Made by a program: the position numbers and the translations under genes | Origin: Ailurus styani | Taxonomy: Eukaryota; Chordata; Mammalia; Carnivora; Ailuridae | Reading direction: 5' to 3' | DNA: 64,000 nucleotides | Assembly (NCBI GenBank): GCA_002007465.1 | Contig: LNAC01000278.1 | Location: 1,588,333-1,652,332 of the forward strand | Notes under the pieces: generated by a model | Database searches by the model: none | What the model saw: the letters and a program-made list of their open reading frames with translations, nothing else | Told to the model about the DNA's origin: nothing | Part shown: piece by piece, positions 1 through 12,923 of the stretch | Layout of the letters: the number at the start of each line of letters is the position of its first letter | How positions within the stretch are numbered: the first letter of the stretch is position 1

Positions 1-2709
1 TGGAGTTGGAGAGGCAGGGCCTTCAAAGACATGCCGAGGAGTATGTACTCAAAGCTAAAGGCTACGAGGAGTCACTGAAGGATGATGAAAAGGGAGAGTG
101 ATATGACCAGATCTGCATTTAGGAAGTACCACTCTGGCAGTACGAAGAAAGTGAACAGGAGGGGTGGGGCCACCCAGACAAGGGAAATCATTTAGCAGAT
201 TCCTGATATATATCAGGAGAATGATGTTCAAGGTCTAAGGTGAGGGAATGGAGAGGGCAAATGGTAGAAAGGAGGGACTTAATGAGACTGGAGAGTTTGG
301 GGTGATTCTTAGGTTTTTAGGGGGGTGAATGGTGAAAGGGGAAACAGACCAAGAACACATCATTACTGACTACGGTCTGGTTTTGAGCATAATTTTATGA
401 GTCAGTGAAACACGAAGTACAAAATATATCAATGTTAGGAGATGTTACAGGCAATTTTTAGGTTGAAATGGGGGCAGACAGGGGCTTGATCCTAACACTG
501 GGGCAACAGGTTGAACTGGCAGGTGGGTAGACAGAGCAAGACAAGCTTAGGATTCTAGGAAAAGGCAGCGTTCAGAAATGAAGATTCCAGGCAGGCCCCA
601 GTGGATCTCGAGTGGCAGAGCCTGGAGCAGAGTCTCATTTGTCTTTGATAAGTCAGACCTGAGAGCCAGTTGTGGTGATCACGGTGGCTTTTTGAGGATC
701 CCCTGACCTTGGCCAGGTCTCTGCTTCACAGTGAAAGAATAAGGTCCAGAGAGGCTAACTCGCCCAAGGGGGTAGAGCTGGTTATCAGCAGGCCCCAGTG
801 TGGAACCTATGGCTTCTTCACCCATAGGTCACTTCGTGCCACTTCCTCATCAGCTGCCATGAACTGAGCATCTATTATGTTCTTGAAGGACAAGTCAACA
901 TCCCTCTGCACTCATCACTTTCACTTCCTTCCTATGCTCAGCTCTTTGGTCAATCCTGAAACTGCAAGTTCAATAGTCAGCCTCACTACTTGCATGGCTT
1001 GGAATGATGTTGTGGCTGGCAAGGGTCTAACTACCAGGTCCACAATTATTTCCTGGAGCCTAATGGCTAAAAGGGACCAAAGAACCTCCATCTGGGCAAA
1101 AGGGAGGACAAAGGGAAACAGGCTACACCCTGAATTTATGACAGCAACAAAAAATTATTGTTACATTAGGGCCCATAAGTGTGCACTTAAAAATTATGCT
1201 ATTTATGTAAATGTTTACATTCAAACACTGGCTATTAGAATGTATTTATTTTGCTTCAGAATGGAGAAACAGAAACACCATATTCTAAACTGCTACTGGC
1301 TCTGCGTGGTGTAAGAACCCCACACAAATTTAACTGGCATAGGGAAACCAGACAAATCACCAGAAGGCTGAAACAACGGAAGAAAGTTATTCAAACTTTC
1401 TTCAATTCCATCAATTCAGAATCTGATTCAGAGAAAGTTTAACCTGCCTTTGTTGTAGACAGGAAGAATGGGATAATTAGGATTTAGGAAGGAATTCAAA
1501 AGATTAAGCTATTTAAAATACATCAGAACACTGTGTACATCTATCTGATACAGTGTTTTGAAAATAATCTTTTATTCACTGAGATAGCCACATCAGGATC
1601 TCTATTTGCAATAAACTACAAACACTTCCTTATTCAGGTATTTCACTTATTTAGAATGGCCTTCGCCAAATTAGAGGTATTCTTTATCTATGCCTATAAT
1701 TGAATATAGTCAAGGTCCACCATAAAGAAGAAAAGTGCTTATATATGTTAGTTACACTCTAAAAATGTAAATCATGAGTCTAACCTAATTTACAAACCGC
1801 AACGAAACCCTACAATTGCAACTATATAATTTCCAAACGTATTTCTGTTAGAATTGCTTAGGAATTATGAAAAAGAGTTAGCAAATGCATTAAAGTTACA
1901 ATTTTCCCTAAGTTATAGCAGTTTCAGTCCACTGCGTGAAGTTAGCACCCCACCTTGTGGAAAAGAGTAGGTGCTGTTGAGTGCAAGCACGCCATGTTAA
2001 TTTCAGAGGACATGCTTGATAAAACCCTGCAACCACCTAACCGCCACTGACTTATACACATGTATGGAATAAGGAATACAAGCCAAAAGATCTCTATTTA
2101 TTAAAGTAACTAATGTGCTTCCAAAGAGGTAAAGATACCTGTCCCAAAAGAATGATGCCTGTGACACGTATTTGGGTTATTTAGAAAATAAATATTTCAT
2201 ATCAATAGGTTATTATTTCTAGTCGGGCTTTTATCTCCTCTTAGTGTGTTTCTAAAACATAACTTTCATCGTTTTCTAATTGTAACCTTAGAAAATACAA
2301 AAAAAATGCTCAAAGACAAAAGCAAAAATCAACCATTATTCAGAACTCAAGAGATGATCCCTTTACCCTTTGTACCACCCTAAAAAATACTGGATCACTT
2401 AAATCCAGTCTGTAACGGAAAGCATTCTAAGATGATCTCACGTTTCTAAAACTGAAATGATTTCTTATCTTGTAATTTAACCAACTTCCTTCCCAATCTG
2501 TCATGGTTCAAAAAAACATTCCATTTGTCTGAATATGCCCTGCACTTTCCAACTTCCTTACTTTTCCCTCACATGATCCTCCCCTCTTCATATTCTCCTA
2601 CCTTTTAGAGAAGTCGCCTCCCCTCTTAACCCAACACTTTAGCCCTGAGATCTCTCCTTCCCCAGCATTCAAAGCACTTACTTTTTTTCGTGGAAAAAAA
2701 AGAAAAGCG

Positions 2710-2724
2710 CACACACACACACAC
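2710..2724 (+). repeat. Short (CA)n tract
   Basis: A short CA microsatellite in otherwise unremarkable intronic DNA. Confidence 0.9.
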
Positions 2725-3529
2725 CACAGTTTTGAAGTTTCCTATGAAACTCTCGGTTTGGTCAAACACCTGAGGTAATTCATCATCACTACTGCTTTTT
2801 TGGCGCCACCCCTTCTGGAACTTTCTGTCCCCTTGCTCCACTCCTAACCAGTTGCTCTCTAGGCCTGCTGTATGTGCTGGTCTTCACGTGGGAACTCAAT
2901 TCACTGCCATCTTGAAAATTCCCTTCGCTTCTCTTCTGGGCTGAGGCCTAGATTCCAGGACCACAGTCTTTCTCCTTCTTGGGTTCCTCTTGTTTTTGTG
3001 GAGCACATTCTTTGTGAAAACGCACATGGGAATCGGTTTGAGGACTGCTCTAGTCACTATTCTGAATGACACCTGGACCCAGTGTGACTCCTTTACTTTT
3101 TCTTTTTGGAAACTTTTGGTTATCTTCTCTTTATCCCTGGTTCTGAAGTTGCATGATGATGTATCTTGTGTGACTATAGTTTAACTGGCCTGGGGACAGT
3201 CCTTAAGTTTGAAGGCCATGTCATTGCAGTTATGGAAATTTTTCTTGAGTGATCTTATTTTTTTATTTTTTGGTGATTAAAGTTTTGCCTGTGTTCTTGT
3301 TCTTTCTGGATAGTACTTCCCCAACATCCAGTTTGATTATGTAATTTTCTTATCTTTTCTCTAATGGTTTTACCTTATTGTTCTGCTTTATACCAGAATT
3401 CTTCAATATGATCTTTAAATATTTTAATTTTTTTATTCCTACAGTCAAAATTTTAATAGCCAAGGGTCTTTCTAGTTCTAGGAGGTTTTTAAAAAAAAGG
3501 TATCATTCTTTAAAGACACATTGTCCTAG

Positions 3530-3717
3530 GATGCCCAGGTGGCTCAGTTGGTTAAGCATCTGACTTTGGCTCAGGCCATGATCTCAGAGCCCTGAGTAGC
3601 CCGGAGTCAGGCTCCCTGCTCAGCAGAAAGTCTGCTTCTCCTGTTCCCTCCCTCCTCCTCCTGCTGCTCGAGTGCTCATGCACCCCCCCAATTTAATAAA
3701 ATATTTAAAAAAAAAAG
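3530..3717 (+). mobile_element. SINEC
   Basis: Head GGATGCCCAGGTGGCTCAGT, internal CCCTGCTCAGCAGAAAGTCTGCTTC and an A-rich tail (TTTAATAAAATATTTAAAAAAAAAAG). It is somewhat diverged and has no clear target-site duplication. Confidence 0.85.
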
Positions 3718-3890
3718 TCCTTTCATTTCCCTGAAGATACCGTTTTCCTTTAAGTCCTCCCTCCACCCCACTCTTTGATTTGCCCTTTCCTCTGATTCCT
3801 TTTCTCAAAGTTCCTTCCCCAGTTAGTTTTGCTTTTCCTTATGTTTGAAGCTTCCTTCCAATGTCTGAACCTGTGGATGCCAGTTCAAGT

Positions 3891-4120
3891 CAGTGATTCT
3901 CAAGAAGGGGGTGGACTTCTCCCTAGGGCCAATCAGCAAGGTCTGGAGACAGTTTTGGTCGCCAAGGTTGTGGGGTGAGAGGTGGGGAAAGGAGGAGTGC
4001 TAATGGCATCTAGTGGTAGAGGCCAGGGATGCTGCTTAACGTCCCATAATGCAGAGAACAGCCTCTGCACACAATTCACCTGACCCCAAATGTCAGTAGT
4101 GTTGATGCTGAGAAACCCTG
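3891..4120 (+). mobile_element. MER20 (hAT-Charlie DNA transposon)
   Basis: About 230 bases starting CAGTGATTCTCAAGAAGG and ending GCTGAGAAACCCTG, with the internal GGCATCTAGTGGTAGAGGCC block typical of MER20. The full length is present. Flanking eight-base sequences (GTTCAAGT and GTTCGTAT) are only partly alike. Confidence 0.8.
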
Positions 4121-4142
4121 GTTCGTATTAAACAATGAGGCA

Positions 4143-4345
4143 GGGCGCCTGGGTGGCTCAGTGGGTTAATGCCTCTGCTTTCGGCTCAGGTCATGATCTC
4201 AGGGTCCTGGGATCGAGGCCCACATCGGGCTCCCTGCTCAGCGGGGAGCCTGCTTCCCCCTCTCTCTGCCTGCCTCTCTGCCTCCTTGTGATCTCTCTCC
4301 CTCTGTGAAATAAATAAATAAAATCTTTAAAAAAATAAAATAAAA
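4143..4345 (+). mobile_element. SINEC, young
   Basis: Starts GGGCGCCTGGGTGGCTCAGT and ends in an AAATAAATAAATAAAATC-type tail. It is flanked by the 14-base duplication TAAACAATGAGGCA (4129-4142 and 4346-4359), so it is a clean retroposition landing just beyond MER20. Confidence 0.92.
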
Positions 4346-5348
4346 TAAACAATGAGGCATTAGAAGGTAGACTGAAAGCTCTGTGTCCTGGGCAGGGCTC
4401 GTTAAGGGGAGGATAAAAGTAGTCAGGACTCCACCATTTCACTGGGGGAAATTCCGTGTCAGAACTTACAGTTCATACTCTTGAGCAAATCGGTTTCCCC
4501 CAAACTAATCTTTAATCTCCTGCCTAGGTGAAATAAATGTAGCATTCTAGGAACTGATCCGAAAGGAGACCTAAGTGATACATATTGGGGGGATAAAATT
4601 ATACCCTCTCCTAAGCCCTCTGTTCACAGGGCACGACGGTCTTACCCCATCCACAATTTGGCTTGGTGTTCCCAAAGCCAAAAACCTTTTTAGTTCAACC
4701 TCTCCAGCTGGGTTTTCTGCCAGGATAGGGTAGAGGGTCTGGGAGTTTCACTGGTCTGTAGGCAGGCTTCAACCAAGTGGTCTCTTTTTAGCCCCAATAT
4801 ATACTCTAGGCTCCAGAGGTAGTACTTCCCAGTGATGCTTTTATTAATTAGCACTACCTGGTGACACTTTTATTAATTAATTCCTAAGGTTTATAGTATT
4901 TGTGCTTATGCCTTTCCAACTGCACCAAAAGTTTCTTGAGGCAAAAGGGCACTTTCTTTCCTTATTTGTGTTCCTCATAACACTTGGCCCAAATTTGCAC
5001 ACAGAAACTAATCAATTGATATCTACTTCTGATTTTCAAGAAGGATGTCACTTTGGGGAAGGCACAGCTTCCAGGAGCTGTTCTACCTATCTCAAGCAAA
5101 GAAGTGACCATAAAACAAACACCAATATTGCAACCTCAGCGAGGCACTCAGTGAACCAAATCTTTAAATAAAAACACTCTCCAGGTGGAAAGACTGCTCT
5201 AAATCCATATAACGCCTTTTCAACTCAGGAGAGGAAAATCGTCCTTAGCAAGGATATACGATGTTTCTAAAAAAGAAATGACACAACCTCTCCTTATCTT
5301 CCCCAGGCCGGATTAGTCTGTAATACACACTAGAGATCTCCACTCCAG

Positions 5349-5485
5349 CCGCCATTCCGAAGCTGAGTCCTCTCCGCCTCCCAGGAGCGGTAACACAGGG
5401 CGCCACGGCGCAATGTTCAGCAGTGCACCGCCACCTGGTGGAAGCAGGAGGGGATGACGGCAACGGGGGCTGCGGCGGCAGAGTA
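5349..5485. promoter_or_regulatory. Isolated CpG cluster in ALG14 intron 2
   Basis: About twelve CpGs in roughly 135 bases, in an otherwise AT-rich, CpG-poor intron. It contains a YY1-like GAATGGCGGC on the minus strand (near 5347-5362) and a CTCF-like CCACCTGGTGG (near 5431-5441). It could be a small promoter or enhancer. I recognise no gene in it. Confidence 0.4.
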
Positions 5486-5949
5486 CAGTAACAGAAGTCC
5501 TCTGACACCTGAAAAGACTCTCCAGGACCATTTCTAAAATTTGAAGGACCTTTTCGTTTGGGACAGGGGGAGAAGAAAGAGAAAAAGAGGGAGAGAGAGT
5601 TCAAGGGCAAGGGACTTAGGAAATGGTTTTGAATCAGGGCAGGAAGGGCCCGTGTGGTACCTCTGACTCCTAGGTTGCATCTAGGCCCCTTGAGCCAAGG
5701 CAGAGGCTGTTGATTCATTGGGGCAGCATGACATATTATTTATAAAGACGCTCAGAGGCAGGGATGCTCCACCTAGACTTCCAAGTCACTGATGGCAACT
5801 CCATTTTTAAAACTGCTCAGACCAAAAGCTTCGTAGTTCTCACTTTTCTTCACATCCTGTATATCCAATCTGTCAGGAAATTCTATTAACTCTACTTTCA
5901 CGATATACCCAGAGTCCAACCATTTGCCCTTATTCCTATCCCCACTGGT

Positions 5950-6600
5950 GCAAGCCACACTACTTCTTGTTTGGACTGCTCTGACAGCCTCCTAACAGGT
6001 CTGACAGGTCTCCTTGGTTTCACCCTTTACCCTAGTCTATTTGTAGCACAGCAACCAGAGTAATCTGTTTAAAACAGCTCTCCATTTCCCTCAAAGTAAG
6101 ACAGGCAGTCCTTACAATGGCTGACAAGGCCCTAGATGCCCTGCCTCCTGCCCCACCCTCCCAACTCCTCTCCAACTTTCCCCTCCTCTGACTTGGCTCC
6201 AGCCACCAGGACTCTGCTATTCCCCCTGCATCCAGGAATGCCCACACTTGATGGCTTTCCCAGAGAACATTCCTTCTGCCTGAAACACTATCTTGTCAGG
6301 CAACCTCATCTTCTTTAAAGACCTACGGGCAAATGCAATTTTTTTCCTGTCAGAATTCCCAATCCCCCATCCCTGTATAATCTTCCCATAGCATTCACCA
6401 CCTCCTAACAAGTTTTATGATTTTTTTACTCACTATGTGCAGTATCACTGTCTTTCTGACCCAGCTGAAGTTCAGTAAGCTGCATGATGGCAGGAATTTT
6501 TTTTTTTTGTATGTTTTGTTCATGGGCATATCCCAACTGCCTATAACAAGCTCTGGCCAATGGAAAGCAAAGATTTATTGTTAAATAAACAAAGTTTAAA
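5950..6600 (+). repeat. Ancient LINE 3' end
   Basis: Shows the usual old-LINE order: AGCAACCAGAGTAATC, then CAATGGCTGACAAGGCCCTA, then a GCATGATGGCAGGAA tail and an ATTTATTGTTAAATA end. The family (L1M or L2 type) cannot be fixed by eye. Confidence 0.5.
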
Positions 6601-6623
6601 AAAAAAAAAGGAAGGAAAACTGT

Positions 6624-6795
6624 GGCACCTGGGTGGCTAAGTCAGTTAAGCATATGCCAGGGTCCTGGGATTGAGCTGGCATGGGGCTCCTTGCTCAGAG
6701 GGGAGCCTGCTTCCCCCTTCCCCTCTGCCTGCCGCTCCCCCTGCTTATTCTCTCTCTCCCTTTCAAATAAATAAATAAAATCTTAAAAAAAAGAA
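6624..6795 (+). mobile_element. SINEC, internally shortened
   Basis: Head GGCACCTGGGTGGCTAAGTC, then an early jump to CAGGGTCCTGGGATTGAGC, losing part of the central region. Ends in AAATAAATAAATAAAATCTT. Confidence 0.85.
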
Positions 6796-6904
6796 ACATG
6801 TAAATTCCTTAATTGCTAGGCATATGCTGATTTATTAAAAAAAAGTAGGAAAACATTCAAATTCTGACTACTATTGCATCACAAATTTGGGAAAACTGAA
6901 AATC

Positions 6905-7018
6905 TTTTTTTTCGAAGATTTTATTTTTAAGTAATCTCTATACCCAACATGGGGCTCAAACCCACAACGCTGAGATCAAGAGTCACATGATCTACCGACT
7001 AAGCCAGCCAGGCACCCT
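6905..7018 (-). mobile_element. tRNA-Lys-like SINE fragment
   Basis: On the minus strand this reads as a short tRNA-Lys-like head (CTTAGTCGGTAGATCATGTG, then GGTTTGAGCCCCATGTTGGG) and an AAAATAAAATCTTC tail. This older Can-SINE form keeps the tRNA body better than the GCCTGGGTGGC subfamily. Confidence 0.7.
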
Positions 7019-7319
7019 GGAAGAGTGAAAATCTTTCTAAGGTTTTAAGCATCAGAAACACGTTTCTGTATTTATTCTTGTCATATTTATGTCTATGAAT
7101 ATGAATACAGGGCATAGAAAGTTTTACTTAGTGATCAGAACAACTGTTTAGGATATCTATTACATTTGTTTCTACCCCACATGGTATTTATACTCTTTAA
7201 TATGTTTACTACATTTACTTTAAATCAAGAATTCAATCAACAACTTGCAGAATGATAAGCGGGAAAGGGCTGACATGCCCTTTAATGTCAACAAGTTTCT
7301 TAACTTGGGCTTTTTTGTT

Positions 7320-7805
7320 TTTTAACTATTTTTCAAATTAAGGTAAAACACACATAAAAATACTTGTGTATGTATATAAGTACAAACATGTTTACTTCAG
7401 TATTCAGTGAAAAACTGAAAACCACAAGAGGGAAATGGCACCTCATCAATAATATAAACTACTAGGCAATCATTCAAAAGTGCAAAGTAGACCAATCCGT
7501 ACCAACACGAAAAACTATCAAGGTACAGAATTACATGCAAAAATTCTGAAAACAATATAGGGTTTGATTTATAAACTAGCCATCCCCTGCCCTATCCCCT
7601 GTTTATGTTTATATATGTACATGTAATTTATAATATATTTTTATAGTACATGCACAAAGGAGGGGAAAGGTCATACCAGCAGGTATAACTCAATGTTTAC
7701 TTCTAGAAAGTGGGACTAGGATAGGAACAGGGAAGCCCTACTTTTTATTTTATATAAAGTAAAGAAGCTCTTTATTGTCTGCAGTCTTTAATAAATAAAA
7801 AAATA
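7320..7805 (+). repeat. Old LINE-like 3' UTR
   Basis: Resembles mammalian L1M-type 3' sequence: AATGGCACC near the start, AGAATTACATGCAAAAATTC, TGTTTACTTCTAGAAAGTGG and a TTTATTTTATATAA end. Assigned by general resemblance only. Confidence 0.35.
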
Positions 7806-10157
7806 GGAAATAAAATTTGGGAAGAAAAGAGTAAAGGAACAGAAAAATAGTCACAATCCTGCCATAGTTGATTGTGGGGGCATAGTTAATAAAGATCTGC
7901 AGAAATATACATATATAGAAGTAGTATCTTATACAGATTTGGCACTCTTTTAATATTTTTTGAATAAATGAACAAATAAATAGCTTTCTTGGTAAAACAG
8001 TATAAGCTTACTTATAGAGTAGTGGGAAATCTAGTTATATGACCCCAAAGTTAAGTTGGCTCCAATTTTTAACCCTTGAAATCGGTTTTCAGCAACTCTG
8101 GCTATTTCATGTTAAAAAAAAAAAAGCCTACTCTGTTATTCTTACATGTAGTTTTGAAAATGTTTTATTCAAGTGTCACTGAGTTTTTTTCCTTGGTGAT
8201 ATGACCTAAAAGGGCTAACTCATGCTCTAACAGAAGTTGCACAGAGTAATGGTTGTCAAGGAAGGCAGTTAACAGATAAGGCTCAGACTGGGAAGCAAAG
8301 AGAAGGATGAACCAAAATCCACAGCGCAATGCCCTGAGCCTCCCATGGCTCCCAGGGGGTGGGTGTCCCTGTTGAAACGCAGGCCAGTGTGGAGACTGAT
8401 GCTCTCCAGGAAGAAAGCTTTGGTTTGATTTTTCACTTACCTTCATATAACACAGCTCTGGTAATTGGTTCTGTTTGGAGAAGTTACTATCCAATCTTCC
8501 TGAAAGATACTACTTTAGCTACTTTTTACTTTAGAACTAATCCCAGTGGAAATTACATTTTCTTTAGGAGGCGTTTCAAGATATTTTTTTTATATAAGTA
8601 ATTTCAGAGATAAACATTTGTTTCCTTGTTTTTGTTTTGCTTGTTTGTGTGTGTGTTTTTGCTTAGCTTTTGCTCTTCATCTTTCTAACCTTAGTTGCTT
8701 TATTCCAGGGGGGTTGAGATGCTTTTTCTCAAGGAAAGCCTGTTTCATTTTAAATGCTAAACTATGCAGAGAAACATAGACTAATAGAATTAAAAAGTAC
8801 ACCACAAATAATTATTTCTCTCTACTCCTGTGTAATAAATAGGATGTATTCCATACCTTAAGATTTTAAACACCATTTTAAAAACTATACTGAATCAAAG
8901 GAATCAGGGGAAATTCGAATGAAGTTTCTGTAACAAAAATAGGTCATCGCTACCATTTAATAAGCAAAATTATATTAATTTAAAATGTAGCTTAAAATCT
9001 ACTATATATTTATATCTAGCATAACAGACAAATATGAGCATTTAAATATTTTTCCTACAAACCAGCAAAAACATTTAGAAATTTATTGAGTAATTCCATA
9101 TCAGAATAAGTTATAAACCAAACAACAGAAAATTTCTATGCTACTTGAGTAATTCTAAGTGGTTAACAATTGATAATCTGTATCTCCTGATTTCTGGGAA
9201 GATCTTTTATGTTTCTGGAAGAGCTGGCTTGTGTTGCCAATGTGGGTTTTGGCTTCTCACCAGAACCAAGTGTGAATCAATGCACTTTTATTCCTAAAGT
9301 GCTCTGAGCGATTTGGATGAGACACCTTGCCGAGGCACAGAGTGCAATTACTGTTAATGCTTTCAAATACTGCAAGCTTTCTGCTTCACTTAAAAAGTCT
9401 GGAACTCAAACTACAGAGTAAGAGTCAAGGCCTTTAACCATTAGTGTATTACGTATTGCTAGGAAATTGCAGTTGGTACAGTTCTATCAAGGGGAAAAAA
9501 AAAGAAAAGAAAATTGGTGAGTTGGGGGGGGTTGCTACTTAGACAAACAGTCCAGAATAGATTTCAATATAGAGAACATATTAAAACTCTGACTTTAATT
9601 AGAAAATTAATTTGACTTTGGTTCTGGCAACATGGCAATATAAACTAACCTGAAAACTCTCCTATAAACAGATTAAATGCTGTAAGAAATGTAACAAAAT
9701 ATTCTTTTATCTGAAGTAGAAAGAAGGGAAATCCCTATTTGCCAGAAATAAGAAAAATGAAAGAGGAGAGACCGCTTGTGACACAGAGTTCTGGGAGGAA
9801 GACTAACTGTGTCAGTAGTAGAGGGTCGGGGTTTAAGGCCCCCCATGGATTCTAGAGGACAGGCCACAGAGGAACAACACATTGACAGTTGGTATTTCCA
9901 TGAGAGTAACAGCTCCCTATATTTGAAAGAGGGCTCTGGGGCTCAGTTCTTAGTCCTCTTCTAATTTCTATCTATACTTAGTCCCTAAGTGATCTCATCC
10001 AGCTTCTTGTTTTAAGTACAACCAGGTAAACACAGAAGACTCCAAATGCACATTCCAGACCAGAGCTCCCTCCTGAACTTCAGACTCACAGATTCAACTG
10101 CACAGGCAGCATCTTACATGTTTATAGACATCCCACACTTAGTCCTCCTCCTTCCTC

Positions 10158-10455
10158 ATGCAATGTTCTTTGCCTAAATTAATGGCATTCCATTTTTCTG
10201 GTAACTCGGACCAAAATCTGGATGTCATCCTCTACTCCTCATCTCTTTCCCACACCCACACACAGGTAAAATTTAGCTCTATCCTCAAAATATATCCAGA
10301 ATCTGATGCCTTCCCATCATATACACATCCACTTTTGGCACTGTGGTCCAAACCCTACTGGTCTCTCATAGGATCACTGCTATGGCCTCCAAACTTCTTT
10401 CCTTGCTTCTGTCCCTCTCCTCTTCAGTTTAGTCAGCAATCAAAATGATCCTATT
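10158..10455 (+). repeat. Ancient LINE 3' end, left part
   Basis: Contains CTGGATGTCATCCTCTACTC, TCAAAATATATCCAGAATCT and AGTCAGCAATCAAAATGATC in the order of old LINE 3' ends. It stops at the L1 insertion and resumes at about 15675. Confidence 0.55.
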
Positions 10456-11112
10456 AACAACATGCTACTAAACAACCCATGAGTCAATGAAGAAGTCAAA
10501 GAAGAAATAAATACATGGAGACAAATGAAACTGGAAATACAACGGTCCAAAATCTTTGGGACACAGAGAAGTAGTTCTATGAGAGACATTTATAGCAATG
10601 CAGGCCTACCGCAAGAAACAAGAAAAATCTCAAATAAACAAGCAAACCTTATATCTAAAGGACCAAGAAAAAACAAACTCAAAGTTAGTAAAAGGAAGGA
10701 AATTATATAAAGATCAGAGTGCAAATAAATGAAATAAAGACTAAAAAGGCAATAGAAAAGATCAACGAGACCAAGAGCTGGTCTTTTTGAAAAGACAAAC
10801 AAAATTGATAAACTTTAGCCAGACTCATCAAGGAAAAAAGAGGACCCAAATAAATAAAGTCAGAAATGAAAAAGGAGAAGTAACCACCAATACCACAGAA
10901 ATACTAAAGATTATGAGACCACTATGAAAAATTATATGCCAACTAATTGGACCACCTAGAAGAAATGGATAAATTCCTAGAAACAGATAATCATCCAAAG
11001 CCGAAACAGGAAGAAAATCTGAACAGGCTGATTACTAATAACAAAATTAAGTCAGTAATTGAAAAACCCTTAACAAACAAAAGTCCAGGACCAGGAGGAT
11101 TTATAGAAATTC

Positions 11113-11615
11113 TGCCGGAGGCCAGCTCCGGCAATAGTCAGGGTCCCCGAAGGAAAGGATGGCGTCGGCGAGACGAAATGAGGAGACGGACTCGGATGAT
11201 GTTTCAGGAGTCTCCCGAAAACTCAGGGCTCAGGGTGTTTTATTTATAACATTGTAACAAAGGATGACCAAAGACATAACCAAGATGATTATTTACTGGT
11301 CAAAGGAATCTTTGTAGATGCACCTGGTGTTTTTTCCCCAGAGGCTTGATAGACGAAGCCTGTTTTGCTTATCTGTATTGTGCTCTTTTCTATGGTCACT
11401 CCTAGTCTTGTACAAAGTTATGGGCCCCGCGCAAGGTCATTCAGCCCCAAGGCTAAACACGGCTTGCCCTGGAGGAGGCACAGCATAGCGCCAGACTCTA
11501 TTTCTGGCACGCATCCCGGACTCTACTCGGGCCTGTTTATCTATAGAAAGAGTAAATTAACTATACCTGGAAAAAGTGAGTTGTTTAGACTATTTTTCCT
11601 CTAGTAACTAGGTTT

Positions 11616-11665
<50 letters not shown>

Positions 11666-11890
11666 ATTAATAATACGGGATCTACAAATAGCAAAGCCAA
11701 CCTATGTTTAACAAATCTAGTCTATTCTTACCATTCATATTAATATGCGTTATTTGAGCTGCAAGCCGCTTTTAATTGGAAGGGGTTGATTAATGCTATA
11801 CCCATTGCAATACTCCTCGCCTTGCAGGAGGGCAGTGCCTCATGCCTTGCAGTGGGGGTTCACCTTCTTGTGCCATGCAGATGGCTCACA
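11113..11890 (-). mobile_element. Solo LTR of an ERVK-like endogenous retrovirus
   Basis: An insertion of about 780 bases in the L1. On the minus strand it starts TGTGAGCCATCTGCATGG and ends GCTGGCCTCCGGCA. A poly(A) signal (AATAAA, plus-strand TTTATT at 11239-11244) lies about 125 bases before that end, followed by a U5-like block with CCTTTCCTTCGGGGACCCTG. This is the layout of a betaretrovirus-like LTR. No gag, pol or env is present, so it is a recombined solo LTR. A six-base duplication is ambiguous: AAATTC precedes it and recurs three bases after the expected end. It contains a (TA)n tract. Confidence 0.65.
11619..11661 (+). repeat. (TA)n microsatellite
   Basis: A pure TA run of 43 bases inside the solo LTR. 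Confidence 0.97.
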
Positions 11891-12352
11891 TTAAAATTCC
11901 CCTTAAACTACTCCATAATATAGAGGAGGAAGGAAAGCTTCCATATACATTTTATGAGACCAGCATTACCCTGATACCAAAACTAGACAAAGATACCACA
12001 AAAAAAGAAAACAATAGTTGCATATCCCTGATGAACACAGATGCAAAAATCCTCAACAAAATATTAGCAAACCACATTCAACAACATGTTGAAAGGATTA
12101 TTCACCACAATCAAGTGGGATTTATTCTGGGGGCATGAGGATGGCTCGGTATTCATAAAATCAATGTGATACACTACATCAACAAAATGAAGGATAAAAA
12201 TCATACGATTATCTCAGATGCAGAGAAAGCGTTTGACAAAATTCAATATCCATTTATGATAAAACCTCTCTCAACATCCATTCACGATAAAACATCTCAA
12301 TAAAGTGGGGTTAGAGAAAACATACCTCAACATAATAAAGGCCATATATGAA

Positions 12353-12540
12353 GGGGTGCATGGGTGGCTCAGTCAATTAAGCATCTGACAGCTCAGATCA
12401 TGATCTTGGGGTCCTGGGATCGAGCTCTGCATCAGACTCCATGCTCAGCAGAAGTCTACTTGGGATTCTCTCCCTTTCCCTCTTCCTCTCTCCCTGCTTG
12501 CTCATTCTCTCTCAAGTAAATAAATAAATCACAAAAAAAT
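12353..12540 (+). mobile_element. SINEC in L1
   Basis: Starts GGGGTGCATGGGTGGCTCAG and is bounded by a perfect 19-base duplication, AATAAAGGCCATATATGAA (12334-12352 and 12541-12559). Confidence 0.93.
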
Positions 12541-12923
12541 AATAAAGGCCATATATGAAAACCCACAGCTAACATCATACTCAATGATGAAAAACTGAGA
12601 GTTTTTCCTTTAAGATCAGGAACAAGACAAGGATATCCACTCTCACCACTTCTCACAACACAGTACTAGAAGTCTTAGTCACAGCAATCAGACAAGAAAA
12701 GAAATAAAAGGCATCCAAATTGGTAAGAAAGAATTTAAACTGTCACTGTTTACAGATGGCATCATACTATATACATAGAAAATTTTATAGACTCCACCAA
12801 AAGACTATTAGAATAAACGAATTCAGTAAAGTTGCAGGGCATAAAACTAATACACAGAAATCAGTTGCATTTCTATACTCTTAACAAAGTAGCAGAAAGA
12901 GAAATTAAGAAAACAATTCCATT

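Noticed and set aside
5245..5718. A 157-codon minus-strand frame over the CpG cluster
   Set aside because: No recognisable domain and a low-complexity Ser/Pro/Phe start. Open mainly because of pyrimidine-rich sequence. Kept only as a possible regulatory CpG cluster.
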